A DNA stretch of 64,000 nucleotides from Ponticaulis sp. (GCA_002692725.1 NZLU01000039.1:62001-126000), one strand, 5' to 3'; shown: positions 26,014 through 34,369, counted from the first letter of the stretch. The notes: generated by a model from the letters alone, not told the origin. Translations and numbers: made by a program.

Positions 26014-27138
26014 TCAGTAAAGTTCGGCCTGAAGGCGGAACACGAGGGAATTGACCGAAGCGTCACCATAAGCAGGGCTGTCTTCGAGTTCGGCATGGAT
26101 ATAGTCCGCCATGACGCGGATATACTTGTCGCGATACCAGGTGGCACCGAGGATGAAGCTCTCCTGACGGCCGCCATTCAAAGCATCATCGGTCAGATCG
26201 GCTACATCATAGCGCGCCGACAGGCCAAAGGCGCCAGGGCCACCTTCACTGGCTGGGTTGTGCACTTTATCGCGCTTGAACAAGCCGTCTTTCAGAACCC
26301 GGTTGCCGCCCCACATATAGCTGGCATCGACATAATAGGTGCTGAAGCTCGGATCATCGCTGCAGGCGGAGGTGTCGCAATCGGCCTGGGTCAGTCCGAC
26401 TTCAGACTGAAGGCTCAGACCATTGCGAACGAAGGCGGCTTCCAGCCCCAGAAAATCATCTGAGCCGGCAAATCCGGGCGTTTTCACCGTTTTCGGCGCA
26501 GAGGATGCGAAAGGCTTCTGGCCGTAACTGTAATAAGACATGTCTGCATTTTCACGATGGCGGACCGAGGCGCCAAGGTGGAGCGTGTTTGGCTCTCCGC
26601 CCGGGTGGAATTCAGCAGCGATCCGGCCCGCGACCGACATTTCGTCATCATCGCCGACATTGTTCACATTGGCGCTGAACAGACCGCCGGACACATGCAC
26701 ATTATCGAACGAGTGGAACACGCCAACACCAAGAACACGGCCCAGTCCGTTCACCTTGCTGACTGAGTTTCCTTCAACAAAGGGAAGGGCATAAAGCGAG
26801 GAGGACTGCTCAAGACCATTCATGATCTTGAAATTGCCGACCCTGAGTTTTGTGGTTTTACCTGTTTGAATGAACAGGTCCTGAACCTTCACATTATCGC
26901 CGTGCAGGTCGACATTGCTGGTGAAGGCGTAATCGCCATAACTGCCTTTGACGTCGACTCGGAACAGTCGAAGATTGGTTCCATCGACGACGTTGTTGGA
27001 GTCGATTTCGACGTTTTCATAATCGAAGAAGGCGTGAGCGCCGACTTTTATATTCAGCTCATTTTCAGCCTGAGCTGACTGGCAGATTGCGGTTGAAATC
27101 ACAAAAAGTGCTGAATGAACAATACCTTTATTAAACAC
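26014..27138 (-). CDS. Outer membrane porin (OprP/OprO-like)
   Basis: A 374-residue beta-barrel protein: signal peptide (about 1-24, ending QSAQAE), alternating amphipathic strands throughout, and a C-terminal aromatic residue (RLQAELY) as required for BAM recognition. The arrangement LRLFRVDVKGSYGDYAFTSNVDL, then LRVGNFKIMNGLEQSSS, resembles phosphate-selective O/P porins. The GTG start has a GAGG motif 8 bases upstream. It precedes the Cache gene by 14 bases, so it is probably first in a three-gene operon linking uptake and sensing of the same solute. The solute is unknown. Confidence 0.8.
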   Translation of the reverse strand: MFNKGIVHSALFVISTAICQSAQAENELNIKVGAHAFFDYENVEIDSNNVVDGTNLRLFRVDVKGSYGDYAFTSNVDLHGDNVKVQDLFIQTGKTTKLRVGNFKIMNGLEQSSSLYALPFVEGNSVSKVNGLGRVLGVGVFHSFDNVHVSGGLFSANVNNVGDDDEMSVAGRIAAEFHPGGEPNTLHLGASVRHRENADMSYYSYGQKPFASSAPKTVKTPGFAGSDDFLGLEAAFVRNGLSLQSEVGLTQADCDTSACSDDPSFSTYYVDASYMWGGNRVLKDGLFKRDKVHNPASEGGPGAFGLSARYDVADLTDDALNGGRQESFILGATWYRDKYIRVMADYIHAELEDSPAYGDASVNSLVFRLQAELY

Positions 27139-27320
27139 TGTAGAACCTCGGACATTTTACTGTCCCTCCATCCATCAGTGATTGTGGCCGGATATGATTT
27201 CCGACCCCTTAAATCAGGTTTCGAAATTTCAGTTTCGTCCCAGCAGTGTAAAATAAATTATTGTTTTTATTAAATAAACACTTTTCTCGCCTGCGATTCG
27301 AGCGTTTTTGTCGCAGTCTT

Positions 27321-27341
27321 GGCGGGCAAAAAAAGCCCGCC
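27321..27341 (-). terminator. Perfect hairpin downstream of the TerB-like gene
   Basis: GGCGGGC and GCCCGCC enclose a seven-A loop (seven T on the minus strand). It lies 53 bases past the terB stop and upstream of the porin promoter region. There is no T-run after the stem, so it may be a terminator of weak type or an insulating hairpin. The remainder of 27139-27393 is AT-rich, especially 27245-27290, consistent with a porin promoter; no specific element is certain. Confidence 0.45.
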
Positions 27342-27393
27342 AGATGTGTGCGCAAACAAAATTTGACCACCCGGTCTTAAGTCTTTGGAAAGC

Positions 27394-27861
27394 CTAAGCG
27401 TCGCCTGGCGTTTCGTCGCGGACTTGCTCGAGCACGCTGACATACTCGTCTGGTGTCAGGCCAAGCCAACCGGCGAGGTCTCCAAGCGTGCGTTTTTCTT
27501 CATCATGGAATTCGCCGTCGGACAGGGCCACCATCATCGCACTTTTCAGAATAATGCCGCGGCTGCTCAGGGACAGATTCCGATAAGGCTCAAACGCCGA
27601 TTGCCAGAATATCGAACCGCCCGTCGATTTCTCGTCAATCTCGCGCGAAGAGGCGATGATTTCGTCTGGCCCGACTTCCACGCCCGTTACCTTATAAAGC
27701 AGATCAGCAATCAGACTGACTTCTTCTTCGGACAAATAGCGATCCGCCGCCGCCATCAAATGCATGGAAGTAAGCGCACCGCTCACCAGAATGGCTGGAT
27801 CATCATTTTTTTCGACGAGGTCTGACATGTCCCGATTCCCGACTGTTCTGAATTCGTCCAT
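27394..27861 (-). CDS. TerB-like protein
   Basis: An acidic 155-residue (or 144 if starting at ATG 27828) helical protein. The patterns MHLMAAADRYLSEEEVSLI and MMVALSDGEFHDEEKRTLGDLAGWLGLTPDEY are typical TerB/DjlA repeats with Asp/Glu pairs that may bind metal. TerB proteins are linked to tellurite resistance, membrane stress and phage defence in larger clusters; here the gene stands alone without other ter genes, so a resistance function should not be assumed. Confidence 0.75.
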   Translation of the reverse strand: MDEFRTVGNRDMSDLVEKNDDPAILVSGALTSMHLMAAADRYLSEEEVSLIADLLYKVTGVEVGPDEIIASSREIDEKSTGGSIFWQSAFEPYRNLSLSSRGIILKSAMMVALSDGEFHDEEKRTLGDLAGWLGLTPDEYVSVLEQVRDETPGDA

Positions 27862-27965
27862 ATATCGGGGAACTTATCCGATAGCTCAAGGCTGAGCGGG
27901 CAGTTTTACGCGGCGCCTGCTCGGCGTTTCATCGCCAGTCTCGCTGTTTGCAGGTTACACAGCGC

Positions 27966-28382
27966 CTATCGCGCCTCCAGCGATCCGGTTTCAGACTCCA
28001 GCCGCAGCAATCCGGTCGGATCAAGGCTGGCCTCAACGGTCCCGGACAGTGTCCGGAGAAACTTTTGCTCCATATCCATCAGGGATCCGACACAGGCGCG
28101 TTTCGTGACGGCGAAGGCTGAAAAATAAAGTCTGGACGCATTCAGCTTATAACTGCCGGAATATTGATTGCATCCTGTCGATCCGGACGCACCACCATCG
28201 TCTGTGAAATTCAAGGTAGCATGTGCGCGGTCCGGAATACCCGCATCCATCAGATTTTCTACCCGCCATTCCAGGTCGGTGAGATCGCTGAATGTCACCT
28301 CACGAGGCGCCGTCCCTGTGGTCTTTAAAGCGCAGGCCGCGATCAGACATAGCGGGGCAATCAATACGAGTCGTCGATACAT
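27966..28382 (-). CDS. META-domain lipoprotein (HslJ-like)
   Basis: A 138-residue lipoprotein with lipobox IAAC (Cys17). The mature domain has LEWRVENLMDAGIPDRAHATLNFTDDGGASGSTGCNQYSGSYKL, the META/HslJ signature, ending with a Cys in TKRACVGSLMDMEQKFL. Related proteins are heat-inducible or novobiocin-associated envelope lipoproteins of unknown activity. Transcribed away from the GyrI-like gene with 40 bases between. Confidence 0.8.
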   Translation of the reverse strand: MYRRLVLIAPLCLIAACALKTTGTAPREVTFSDLTDLEWRVENLMDAGIPDRAHATLNFTDDGGASGSTGCNQYSGSYKLNASRLYFSAFAVTKRACVGSLMDMEQKFLRTLSGTVEASLDPTGLLRLESETGSLEAR

Positions 28383-28422
28383 TCAGCGTTTCCAATCCTC
28401 ACGGGCTTGGCGTCAGTCGGAC

Positions 28423-28893
28423 TTAGCCAACCGCCCGAAAAATCTCCGTCCGGCATTCGGCTTCCGGCACGGTCGCCGGGTCATCCACATAAACCTCCCA
28501 GACGGGCATATCCTTGGCAACGCCTTCATTGTCCATATGCGTCCACAGCGCATTATGGCTGACATTCATATTGGAGTAGGGGCCGACATGTGTGGCGGCG
28601 TAAACATCGCCGGCCGGAATCACCCCGGCTTTTACCTCGCCACTCGCTTTTGCCGCGTCCTCGGCGGAGACAAACACGCCACCGCGAAAGCGCATCAAGC
28701 CGTCATTCGGCATTTCCATGTAAAGCGACATCGGCATGGAGAGCGGCGTAATGCCATTCGGACCCGTAAAGCCAAACACCGTCATGAAAGCCGAACCCAT
28801 GGCCTCGCCAATCGCCTGAGCATTCATCATGCTCACTTCTTTCTCGACATAAAGATAGTGCTGTTCTGGCAGCGTTTTTCGTTCAATTTGCAT
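28423..28893 (-). CDS. GyrI-like effector-binding domain protein
   Basis: A 156-residue single-domain protein. The ATG at 28893 has GGGAGGGG just upstream and begins MQIERKTLPEQHYLYV, the usual first strand of the SOUL/GyrI fold; the C-terminal WEVYVDDPATVPEAECRTEIFRAV is its characteristic end (pattern x-x-YxxDP...E..TE.). GyrI-like domains bind small hydrophobic ligands, sometimes as stand-alone hydrolases or as ligand-binding parts of regulators. A frame extending back to 29253 lacks support. Confidence 0.8.
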   Translation of the reverse strand: MQIERKTLPEQHYLYVEKEVSMMNAQAIGEAMGSAFMTVFGFTGPNGITPLSMPMSLYMEMPNDGLMRFRGGVFVSAEDAAKASGEVKAGVIPAGDVYAATHVGPYSNMNVSHNALWTHMDNEGVAKDMPVWEVYVDDPATVPEAECRTEIFRAVG

Positions 28894-29061
28894 GTACCCC
28901 TCCCATTTCTCTCGTTCAGATTGTGAGCGCTCAACATGCATCTGTCCAGCCGGGAGTCGTTTAGAGAGACCTAGCCGCAAATGGGCTGACACCCGGCCTT
29001 GCTTTCCTGGCAATTGGCAGGAACAGTAACACAGACCGGGGCCGTTCTGGGAGAAGAAACG

Positions 29062-30351
29062 ATGACATCTGCGCTTAAACAAGTGCTGTTGGCAGCTGGC
29101 TTTGCCGCGCTGATGGGAAGTGCTCATGGGCAGGGCGATGTGAATTTTGGCGATGATGAGAGCATGTTCGCCATGGATTCTGAATGTGACGATTCCCGCT
29201 TCATCGGGGACGGCATGGCGGAACCGCCTTTTTTCCCTGAAGACATTGGCCATGATGCGTCAGACTGCCAATCCGCATTCCAGACTGGCAGCATCCGCCT
29301 CCGCACAGAAGACGATCCGCCTCCTGACACAGATATGGAACTCGATGAACTTCTGAACGAATATAGCGATTTGCTCGATGCCATCGCTGAGACGGTCGAC
29401 CCGACTGAGTTCGATCCACCTCCTGAGAATGGCGTGATGTACGATGGGATTAATTTCGGAGACAACACCAGTGAATGGGCCGATGACAACGAATGTGACG
29501 ATCCGCGATTTTCTGGCATAGCGTCGGCTGACGGCATCCTTTCGGCTGAGGACGCCTATCATGACGCCAATGATTGTCTGAACGGCTATCAAACCGGAGG
29601 TCTCGATCTTGTCGTCAGTGCCAATGTATTTGAGCTGAGCAACGCTGCGCTTGAGATCGACTTTGGCGACGATGCGGGCAGCTGGCCGAATGATAATGAA
29701 TGCGATGATCCGCGGTTTTCGGGTCCGGGAATGGCGCAAAGTGATCTCTTGGACTCAGATATCGGCCATGATGCCAGCGATTGTGAAACGGCCTTCAAGG
29801 CAGGTCGGATCAGCCTGATCGAAACCGCTGGTGCTTTGCCGGATGGGTCAGGCGATGGCGCGCCAGCGACGAGTGGATTCATATTCAACGAAATCGACTT
29901 TGGTACGGATGAAGGCGAATGGGTGTTTGATGATGAATGCGACGACCCGCGTTTCATTGGCGAGGGTATGGCGGGCATTCTCTCGGACGACGATATCAAG
30001 CGCGACGCTTCGGATTGTCTCAGCCTTTACAAATCAGGCGCTGTCCGGTTGCGCGGCCCGGATGACCCGGAAGCAGAGGACGAGGGGGTCTTTGACGATG
30101 TGTTCGACGAGATGCTGCTGGGCAGTGGAAACTCGGCGCTTTATGACGACCCGCCAGCAGACGGTGTCATCTTTAATGGCGTGAATTTCGGCGACAATTC
30201 CAGCGAATGGGCGAATGATGGCGAATGCGATGATCCGCGCTTCAAGGGGGAAGGCCAGACCGACAGTATGCTGCTCGCATCTGACGCTTATCATGACGCC
30301 GATGATTGCCTTGCCGCCTGGAAAGAGGGCGGTCTCGAGCTCGCCGACTAG
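29062..30351 (+). CDS. Secreted acidic protein with five Cys-containing repeats
   Basis: A 429-residue, strongly acidic exported protein with a signal peptide (about 1-23, ending AHGQ) and a GGAGAAG ribosome binding site. The mature protein has five copies of a unit of about 53 residues with consensus (I/V)xFGDDxSEW-xx-(D/N)xECDDPRFxG-xGMA-x8-D(I/A)xHDAxDCxxA-x4-Gx(I/L)xL. Each copy has two Cys, one in ECDD and one in (S/N/D)DC, probably paired within the repeat, and many Asp/Asn residues that could bind calcium. Linkers of 30-70 residues are acidic and Pro-rich. Family not identified. Confidence 0.85.
   Translation: MTSALKQVLLAAGFAALMGSAHGQGDVNFGDDESMFAMDSECDDSRFIGDGMAEPPFFPEDIGHDASDCQSAFQTGSIRLRTEDDPPPDTDMELDELLNEYSDLLDAIAETVDPTEFDPPPENGVMYDGINFGDNTSEWADDNECDDPRFSGIASADGILSAEDAYHDANDCLNGYQTGGLDLVVSANVFELSNAALEIDFGDDAGSWPNDNECDDPRFSGPGMAQSDLLDSDIGHDASDCETAFKAGRISLIETAGALPDGSGDGAPATSGFIFNEIDFGTDEGEWVFDDECDDPRFIGEGMAGILSDDDIKRDASDCLSLYKSGAVRLRGPDDPEAEDEGVFDDVFDEMLLGSGNSALYDDPPADGVIFNGVNFGDNSSEWANDGECDDPRFKGEGQTDSMLLASDAYHDADDCLAAWKEGGLELAD
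29140..30348 (+). repeat. Five coding repeats of about 160 bases
   Basis: Repeat units start at about 29140, 29449, 29656, 29893 and 30181 and end near 29301, 29610, 29817, 30051 and 30348. The DNA has diverged while the cysteines, the FGDD/EW start and the ECDDPRF core are kept, which points to selection on the protein rather than recent duplication. Confidence 0.85.
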
Positions 30352-30689
30352 TCGCACGGCCGAGTTCGAAACCATTTGAACGGGCGTCGGTCGGGTGGTG
30401 GCAATCATCACACTCGACGGATCCGTTCGGCCTCTCCTTGCCCAACCCAGACATTGTCATCCGAAACTTGATTTGGGATCCAGATACAATGGAGTCGCAA
30501 ACTGTCATGGATCCCGGATCAGGTCCGGGATGACAAAGTAAAGGCTGGTTTTTTCATCTTAGTTTCGGGCAGCAGAGCCCGACCGGGCGACGGGCGTTAG
30601 CCCGCCCCATCGGAGCCGCGAGCGAAGCGAATTGGCGCGAGATAAAAGAAATTTATCCCACCCCTCACGACCGAACCTACACTCTGGTC
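30352..30689. repeat. Gene-free repeat region with palindromes
   Basis: No gene is seen in these 338 bases. ATCCCGGA (30511-30518) and TCCGGGAT (30524-30531) form a hairpin followed by GACA, a type of dispersed palindrome common in alphaproteobacterial intergenic DNA. Around 30580-30605 lies a second GC-rich inverted repeat (GGGC/GCCC). A degenerate copy of the first palindrome occurs near 33400. Confidence 0.6.
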
Positions 30690-31847
30690 ATGCTAACCGC
30701 CCCCTCAGATGAAAACGACTGGACACCTGAAGCGCTACAACACCGCATCGGTAATTATGTTCGTCGGATTGTTGCCTTTAATTCGGGCTGGGGCATTCCT
30801 GGGCGCGGCAAGCGGCCCGATGGCTTTTTCGGTCATTTCTTCCGCTTTGATGCGAACCGAATGACACGAATGGTTCTGGCCTGTGAGCACCTTATCCGAT
30901 GCATGATCATCTGGATGGCGCTCCGCGCCTATCGCGATGACGGCGTCCAGCCCGCCAACTACAGGCTTCCTTCAGGCGGACCACGCGGCCCGCGTTCGCC
31001 AGAGCCGCCCATGGACCCAATCTTCAGACTTCGCGCACTCCCCCTGCGCGAGCCCAGACTCCCGCCATTTCTGATCAGCCTGCCGGAGCCAAAAAGCCCA
31101 TACTGGCAGGAAGCCGGCCTTCCTCACCACACAAGCGACTGCGTAGGCGCAACAGCCCTGAGCACGACCCATCGCGAAAGCGGCAGCAGTCTTGAACCTG
31201 TTCCATGCGAACCATTGGTTCGCGGGAACGAAAGAGAATGCCGCGAAGCGGGAGGTCAAACAAAAATGAGCTTGCGCGCGACAGGCTCGAGCAAACCAAA
31301 AAGACTCAAACCCAGAAACGACCAGATTCTCGATTGCAATCTCCTGGTCGAACGCGCCCACCGTCTCTCAAAACTGCTCGACGAAATCGACCCCCGCGCC
31401 CGTCGCCTCGCCGCTCGCTGGGCCGGGTATCTGACCAACTCCGATGCCGATGGTGAGACTCCCCTCTCCCCTGGTGGGCTTGAGCGTTGTGAAAATGATC
31501 CAGTGAATCATTTTTTAGCTCAAGGGGCCGGGGGTGAGGGGGAAATGAAAGCTGATCCTAATTCTTCGCTCCACACGAGCAACCGCGAAGGCGCAGGCCG
31601 TTTGAGCCGAAGGCGAAAAAACGAGGCCGAGCAGAAGAAACAGACTCATGAAACGGGCTCGGTGTGCTCTCCCCCTTGGAAAGGGGGAGCTGGAGGGGGA
31701 TCAAGTTTTTCTTTAAACCCCCTCAAAACCTGTTGGCCACCACCAGACCTCTTGAATGAGGCCGCCGAAGACGAGGCCGAAGATTTAAAAGAACTCCACG
31801 ACGTGGCCCTCCGCGCCACAGAGGCTTTTCATGAGCTCTGTGGATGA
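30690..31847 (+). CDS. Hypothetical protein with in-frame palindromic insertions
   Basis: A 385-codon open frame. The first 80 codons look like a real conserved soluble protein (RPDGFFGHFFRFDANRMTRMV), and codons 215-255 (NLLVERAHRLSKLLDEIDPRARRLAARWAGYL) plus the acidic C-terminus (DEAEDLKELHDVALRATEAFHEL) look like the rest of it. The material between is low-quality protein encoded by palindromic repeats (31207-31223, 31461-31542, 31669-31724) that introduce no stop or frameshift. Without them the protein would be near 200 residues. No family was recognised. It may be functional with insertions or a decaying gene. Confidence 0.6.
   Translation: MLTAPSDENDWTPEALQHRIGNYVRRIVAFNSGWGIPGRGKRPDGFFGHFFRFDANRMTRMVLACEHLIRCMIIWMALRAYRDDGVQPANYRLPSGGPRGPRSPEPPMDPIFRLRALPLREPRLPPFLISLPEPKSPYWQEAGLPHHTSDCVGATALSTTHRESGSSLEPVPCEPLVRGNERECREAGGQTKMSLRATGSSKPKRLKPRNDQILDCNLLVERAHRLSKLLDEIDPRARRLAARWAGYLTNSDADGETPLSPGGLERCENDPVNHFLAQGAGGEGEMKADPNSSLHTSNREGAGRLSRRRKNEAEQKKQTHETGSVCSPPWKGGAGGGSSFSLNPLKTCWPPPDLLNEAAEDEAEDLKELHDVALRATEAFHELCG
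31207..31223. repeat. Palindrome inside the hypothetical gene
   Basis: GCGAACC and GGTTCGC enclose ATT. The surrounding 31100-31320 encodes a composition unlike the conserved parts and may be inserted. Confidence 0.5.
31461..31542. repeat. 82-base nested palindromic element in coding frame
   Basis: Three nested inverted repeats share one axis: CCCCTCTCCCC (31461-31471) with GGGGTGAGGGG near the right end, TTGAGC (31480-31485) with GCTCAA (31518-31523), and AAAATGAT (31492-31499) with ATCATTTT (31507-31514). The whole could fold into a long cruciform or RNA hairpin. It is translated in frame. Confidence 0.8.
31669..31724. repeat. Double palindrome in coding frame
   Basis: CTCCCCCTT (31669-31677) pairs with AAGGGGGAG (31681-31689) across GGA; GAGGGGG (31693-31699) pairs with CCCCCTC (31718-31724). 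Such CTCCCCCTT/AAGGGGGAG modules are typical dispersed repeats; here the element is translated. Confidence 0.75.
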
Positions 31848-32007
31848 GAACGCATCTCTTCGCAGGTAGAAGAGTGGTGGTTAGGTAGAAAAATTCTCAG
31901 AAATTAGTCGCAATGATATCGCCTAGGTAACCGCTTAGCGACGGCGTGTTTCGGCACAGAGAGAATCATAAGTATAATTCGGGGAAAATTCACGCGGAAA
32001 GAGAGCA

Positions 32008-33258
32008 ATGCTCGAAACAGAGACTCAGGTACAATCACATCCCTTTTTTGCGATTGTGACTCAGATATCAAACAAGATCGATCAAAACGAATTCGAGCCA
32101 CACGATCCCGAGCGGTGGGAAAGATTCACCCAAATGGCGAAATTGTTAAATCACAATGTTTTAACATCCTATCCCAAATGGATTCCATCATTCGCCGTTG
32201 TGGAAGGGTATGGTCATCTGAAACAATGCTTGAACTATTTGAATGAGTATATCGCGAACCCGAAGAATGCCTCGGCACTACAAAATGCTCTTCAACAATG
32301 TGATATGACGCTAAGGCATTTTCCGCACCCTTACAGAATCAAAGACCCAAGAACAGCACATGAAATTGTCGCTGAAATGAGCGATTCAAAGAATGAATTC
32401 TCTGACTTGGTTGCGGAACTGGAGGCGAAAGTCGCGGGCCTGCAAGACCGAGTAAATAGGCTGCATTCCGACGCGAAGAGTTATGCGGAAAAGCTGGACG
32501 CGGCGTTTCACGATGAAAAAAAACGCATTGAGACCGAATTGACCGAGCTCAATGAGCAATTTCAAGAAACCCAAAGAAACCGTTCATCAGAGTTCACGTC
32601 GAGCATCGATGACTTCGAGCAACGCAAGTTGGCGGTGATCAAGGCATTCAATGATCAAAAAGGCCATTTCAGTGAAACAAATGATACCCAACGCGAAAGG
32701 TTCAGCTCGGATTTCGATACATTTCTAGCGGAATCAAAGGATCGACATGCTCAAGTGATGCAGGAAGCGGAGACATTTCGAGATGAAATCAGAGAAATTG
32801 CCGGTCTTTCTGGAGCGGAAGCCATGGTGGGCGACTTTCATGTCCAAGCGAACAAAAAGGACAAGATAGCCGGCAGATACCGCTGGATTTCTTATGCTGG
32901 TTTTGTGATCGCCGCTGCAGCTATGGGTTATGCGTTTATCGCAATTGCCGCAGATGCAGAACTCAAACACGTTTTGGCGCGTTCTCAACTGGCCTTCATT
33001 CTCTTTGTCCCCTCTGCATTCTTTGCATATGAGGCGCGTAAACTTCAGGGGGAAGCTCGCGCTGCTAGAGAAATCGAGCTCCGAATAAAATCGTTTCCCC
33101 ATTTCGCTAGTAGCCTAAATGATGAAGCGAGGACGAAGCTTTACCAAGATATGGCACCCGTTTTCTTTGGAAGAGCGACCGGAGCCGACGTAGCTGCCGG
33201 CGACTCAAAAGAAGTTTTCAAATTCGTCGAGAGACTGATCGACAAATTGACAAAGTAG
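32008..33258 (+). CDS. Orphan coiled-coil protein with two membrane helices
   Basis: A 416-residue protein, AT-richer than its neighbours. The N-terminal 115 residues are globular and helical; about 120-270 form long Glu/Lys/Gln coiled coils; two membrane helices follow (YAGFVIAAAAMGYAFIAIAA and ARSQLAFILFVPSAFFAYEA); the last 80 residues are cytoplasmic. No enzymatic motif is visible. It is the only intact-looking gene of the repeat island upstream of trmD, which suggests a horizontally acquired cargo gene. Function unknown; coiled-coil/membrane architecture occurs in some phage-defence effectors, but nothing here shows it. Confidence 0.75.
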   Translation: MLETETQVQSHPFFAIVTQISNKIDQNEFEPHDPERWERFTQMAKLLNHNVLTSYPKWIPSFAVVEGYGHLKQCLNYLNEYIANPKNASALQNALQQCDMTLRHFPHPYRIKDPRTAHEIVAEMSDSKNEFSDLVAELEAKVAGLQDRVNRLHSDAKSYAEKLDAAFHDEKKRIETELTELNEQFQETQRNRSSEFTSSIDDFEQRKLAVIKAFNDQKGHFSETNDTQRERFSSDFDTFLAESKDRHAQVMQEAETFRDEIREIAGLSGAEAMVGDFHVQANKKDKIAGRYRWISYAGFVIAAAAMGYAFIAIAADAELKHVLARSQLAFILFVPSAFFAYEARKLQGEARAAREIELRIKSFPHFASSLNDEARTKLYQDMAPVFFGRATGADVAAGDSKEVFKFVERLIDKLTK

Positions 33259-33276
33259 ACTTCTACAGCGTTCTCT

Positions 33277-33448
33277 GATCACTTGCGCCTGCGCAGTGCT
33301 CATTTGTTTGTTCTCGCGAACTGGCGTTCGCATAGAACTTGCTCAAGGCTGTTTGTGTAGAGCACCCCACGAGCAACGCGAAGGCGCAGATGGCCTGACC
33401 CCGGGCTTGATCCGGGGGAAGAATTGCCATCGAGCATGATTTTAAAAC
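33277..33448 (+). repeat. Direct repeat copy A of the trmD leader
   Basis: Shares GATCACTTGCGCCTGCGC, TGTGTAGAGCACCCCACGAG, GCGAAGGCGCAGATGGCCTGA and GAAGAATTGCCATCGAGCATGA with copy B (33561-33669), but carries two additional segments (about 50 bases after the first block, and a CCCCGGGCTTGATCCGGGG palindrome near 33401-33419). It ends with an ATG and four similar codons that do not lead into trmD. Confidence 0.8.
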
Positions 33449-33560
33449 CCTTTATTTATGCTCGGCTTGTGGTTCGCGTACCGCTCACCCCGCCTGCGCC
33501 TTCGCTGCGCTCGTGTTGTTTTTTCTGTATGCTCAGTGATGTTTACTCGCGTTCCGCTCG

Positions 33561-33669
33561 GATCACTTGCGCCTGCGCGGTCGCTTGTGTAGAGCACCCC
33601 ACGAGCAAAGCGAAGGCGCAGATGGCCTGAACGCAGTGAAGAATTGCCATCGAGCATGACTTATAAAAC
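33561..33669 (+). repeat. Direct repeat copy B, including the trmD start
   Basis: The second copy, running into the trmD initiation codon at 33656 and its first codons. Between copies A and B (33449-33560) no gene is seen; a GC-rich stretch there encodes nothing recognisable. Confidence 0.8.
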
Positions 33670-34348
33670 AACCATTCTCACCCTCTTCCCGGAGGCATTT
33701 CCGGGCATACTCGATACCTCTATTATCGGTCGTGCGCGGGAAAATGACATTTGGTCGCTAGAAACACTGGACATTCGGGAATTTTCCGACCATAAGCACC
33801 GCTCTGTTGACGACACCCCTGCCGGGGGCGGCGCCGGAATGGTGTTGCGACCGGATGTTGTCGCCTCAGCAGTAGATGCGGTTGAGCCCCAGGGCAGGCC
33901 GCTGATTTATCTGAGCCCGAGAGGAAAACCGCTCACTCAGGCCCGGGTCCGGCAATTATCGGCTGAACCAGGGGTTATCCTGATTTGCGGACGCTTTGAA
34001 GGTTTGGATGAGCGTGTCATTGAGGCACGCGGCATCGAAGAAGTCAGTATTGGAGATTACATCCTTGCTGGCGGTGAAGTGGCAGCCATGGTCCTTCTTG
34101 AGGCAGTGGTGAGGCTTCTTCCGGGTGTCGCGGGTAATCACGGCTCGCTCGAAGATGAGAGTTTCGAGTCCGGCTTGCTCGAATATCCTCAATACACACG
34201 GCCGCGTGTGTGGGAGGAGCGGGCAATTCCGGACGTATTGCTGTCTGGCGATCATGGCGCTGTTGAGAAATGGCGACGCAAACAGTCAGAGGCGCTGACA
34301 AAAAACCGCCGACCAGATCTCTGGGAAGCATATGACGACGATAAATAG
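33656..34348 (+). CDS. trmD: tRNA (guanine37-N1)-methyltransferase
   Basis: A 230-residue SPOUT-fold enzyme that methylates G37 next to the anticodon using S-adenosylmethionine, preventing frameshifts. Visible motifs: [10 protein letters not shown] start, [30 protein letters not shown], and the knot region [19 protein letters not shown] 33656 is preferred; a frame from 33644 adds four residues from the repeat. It normally belongs to rpsP-rimM-trmD-rplS; here rpsP and rimM are absent upstream and the repeat island takes their place. Confidence 0.95.
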   Translation: MTYKTTILTLFPEAFPGILDTSIIGRARENDIWSLETLDIREFSDHKHRSVDDTPAGGGAGMVLRPDVVASAVDAVEPQGRPLIYLSPRGKPLTQARVRQLSAEPGVILICGRFEGLDERVIEARGIEEVSIGDYILAGGEVAAMVLLEAVVRLLPGVAGNHGSLEDESFESGLLEYPQYTRPRVWEERAIPDVLLSGDHGAVEKWRRKQSEALTKNRRPDLWEAYDDDK

Positions 34349-34369
34349 GCACGAGCCGGAGTAGTGAAG

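Noticed and set aside
27394..27861. Tellurite-resistance cluster
   Set aside because: Only a TerB-like gene is present; terA, terC, terD and terZ are absent, so no resistance system can be claimed.
29140..30348. Regular spacing of repeats, CRISPR-like at first sight
   Set aside because: The units are diverged coding repeats of about 160 bases in a single open frame; no short identical repeats with unique spacers.
33424..33630. Open frame of 68 codons starting in repeat copy A
   Set aside because: It begins with the duplicated trmD start region and runs into repeat-like GC-rich DNA; the sequence is Cys/Arg-rich nonsense without family likeness.
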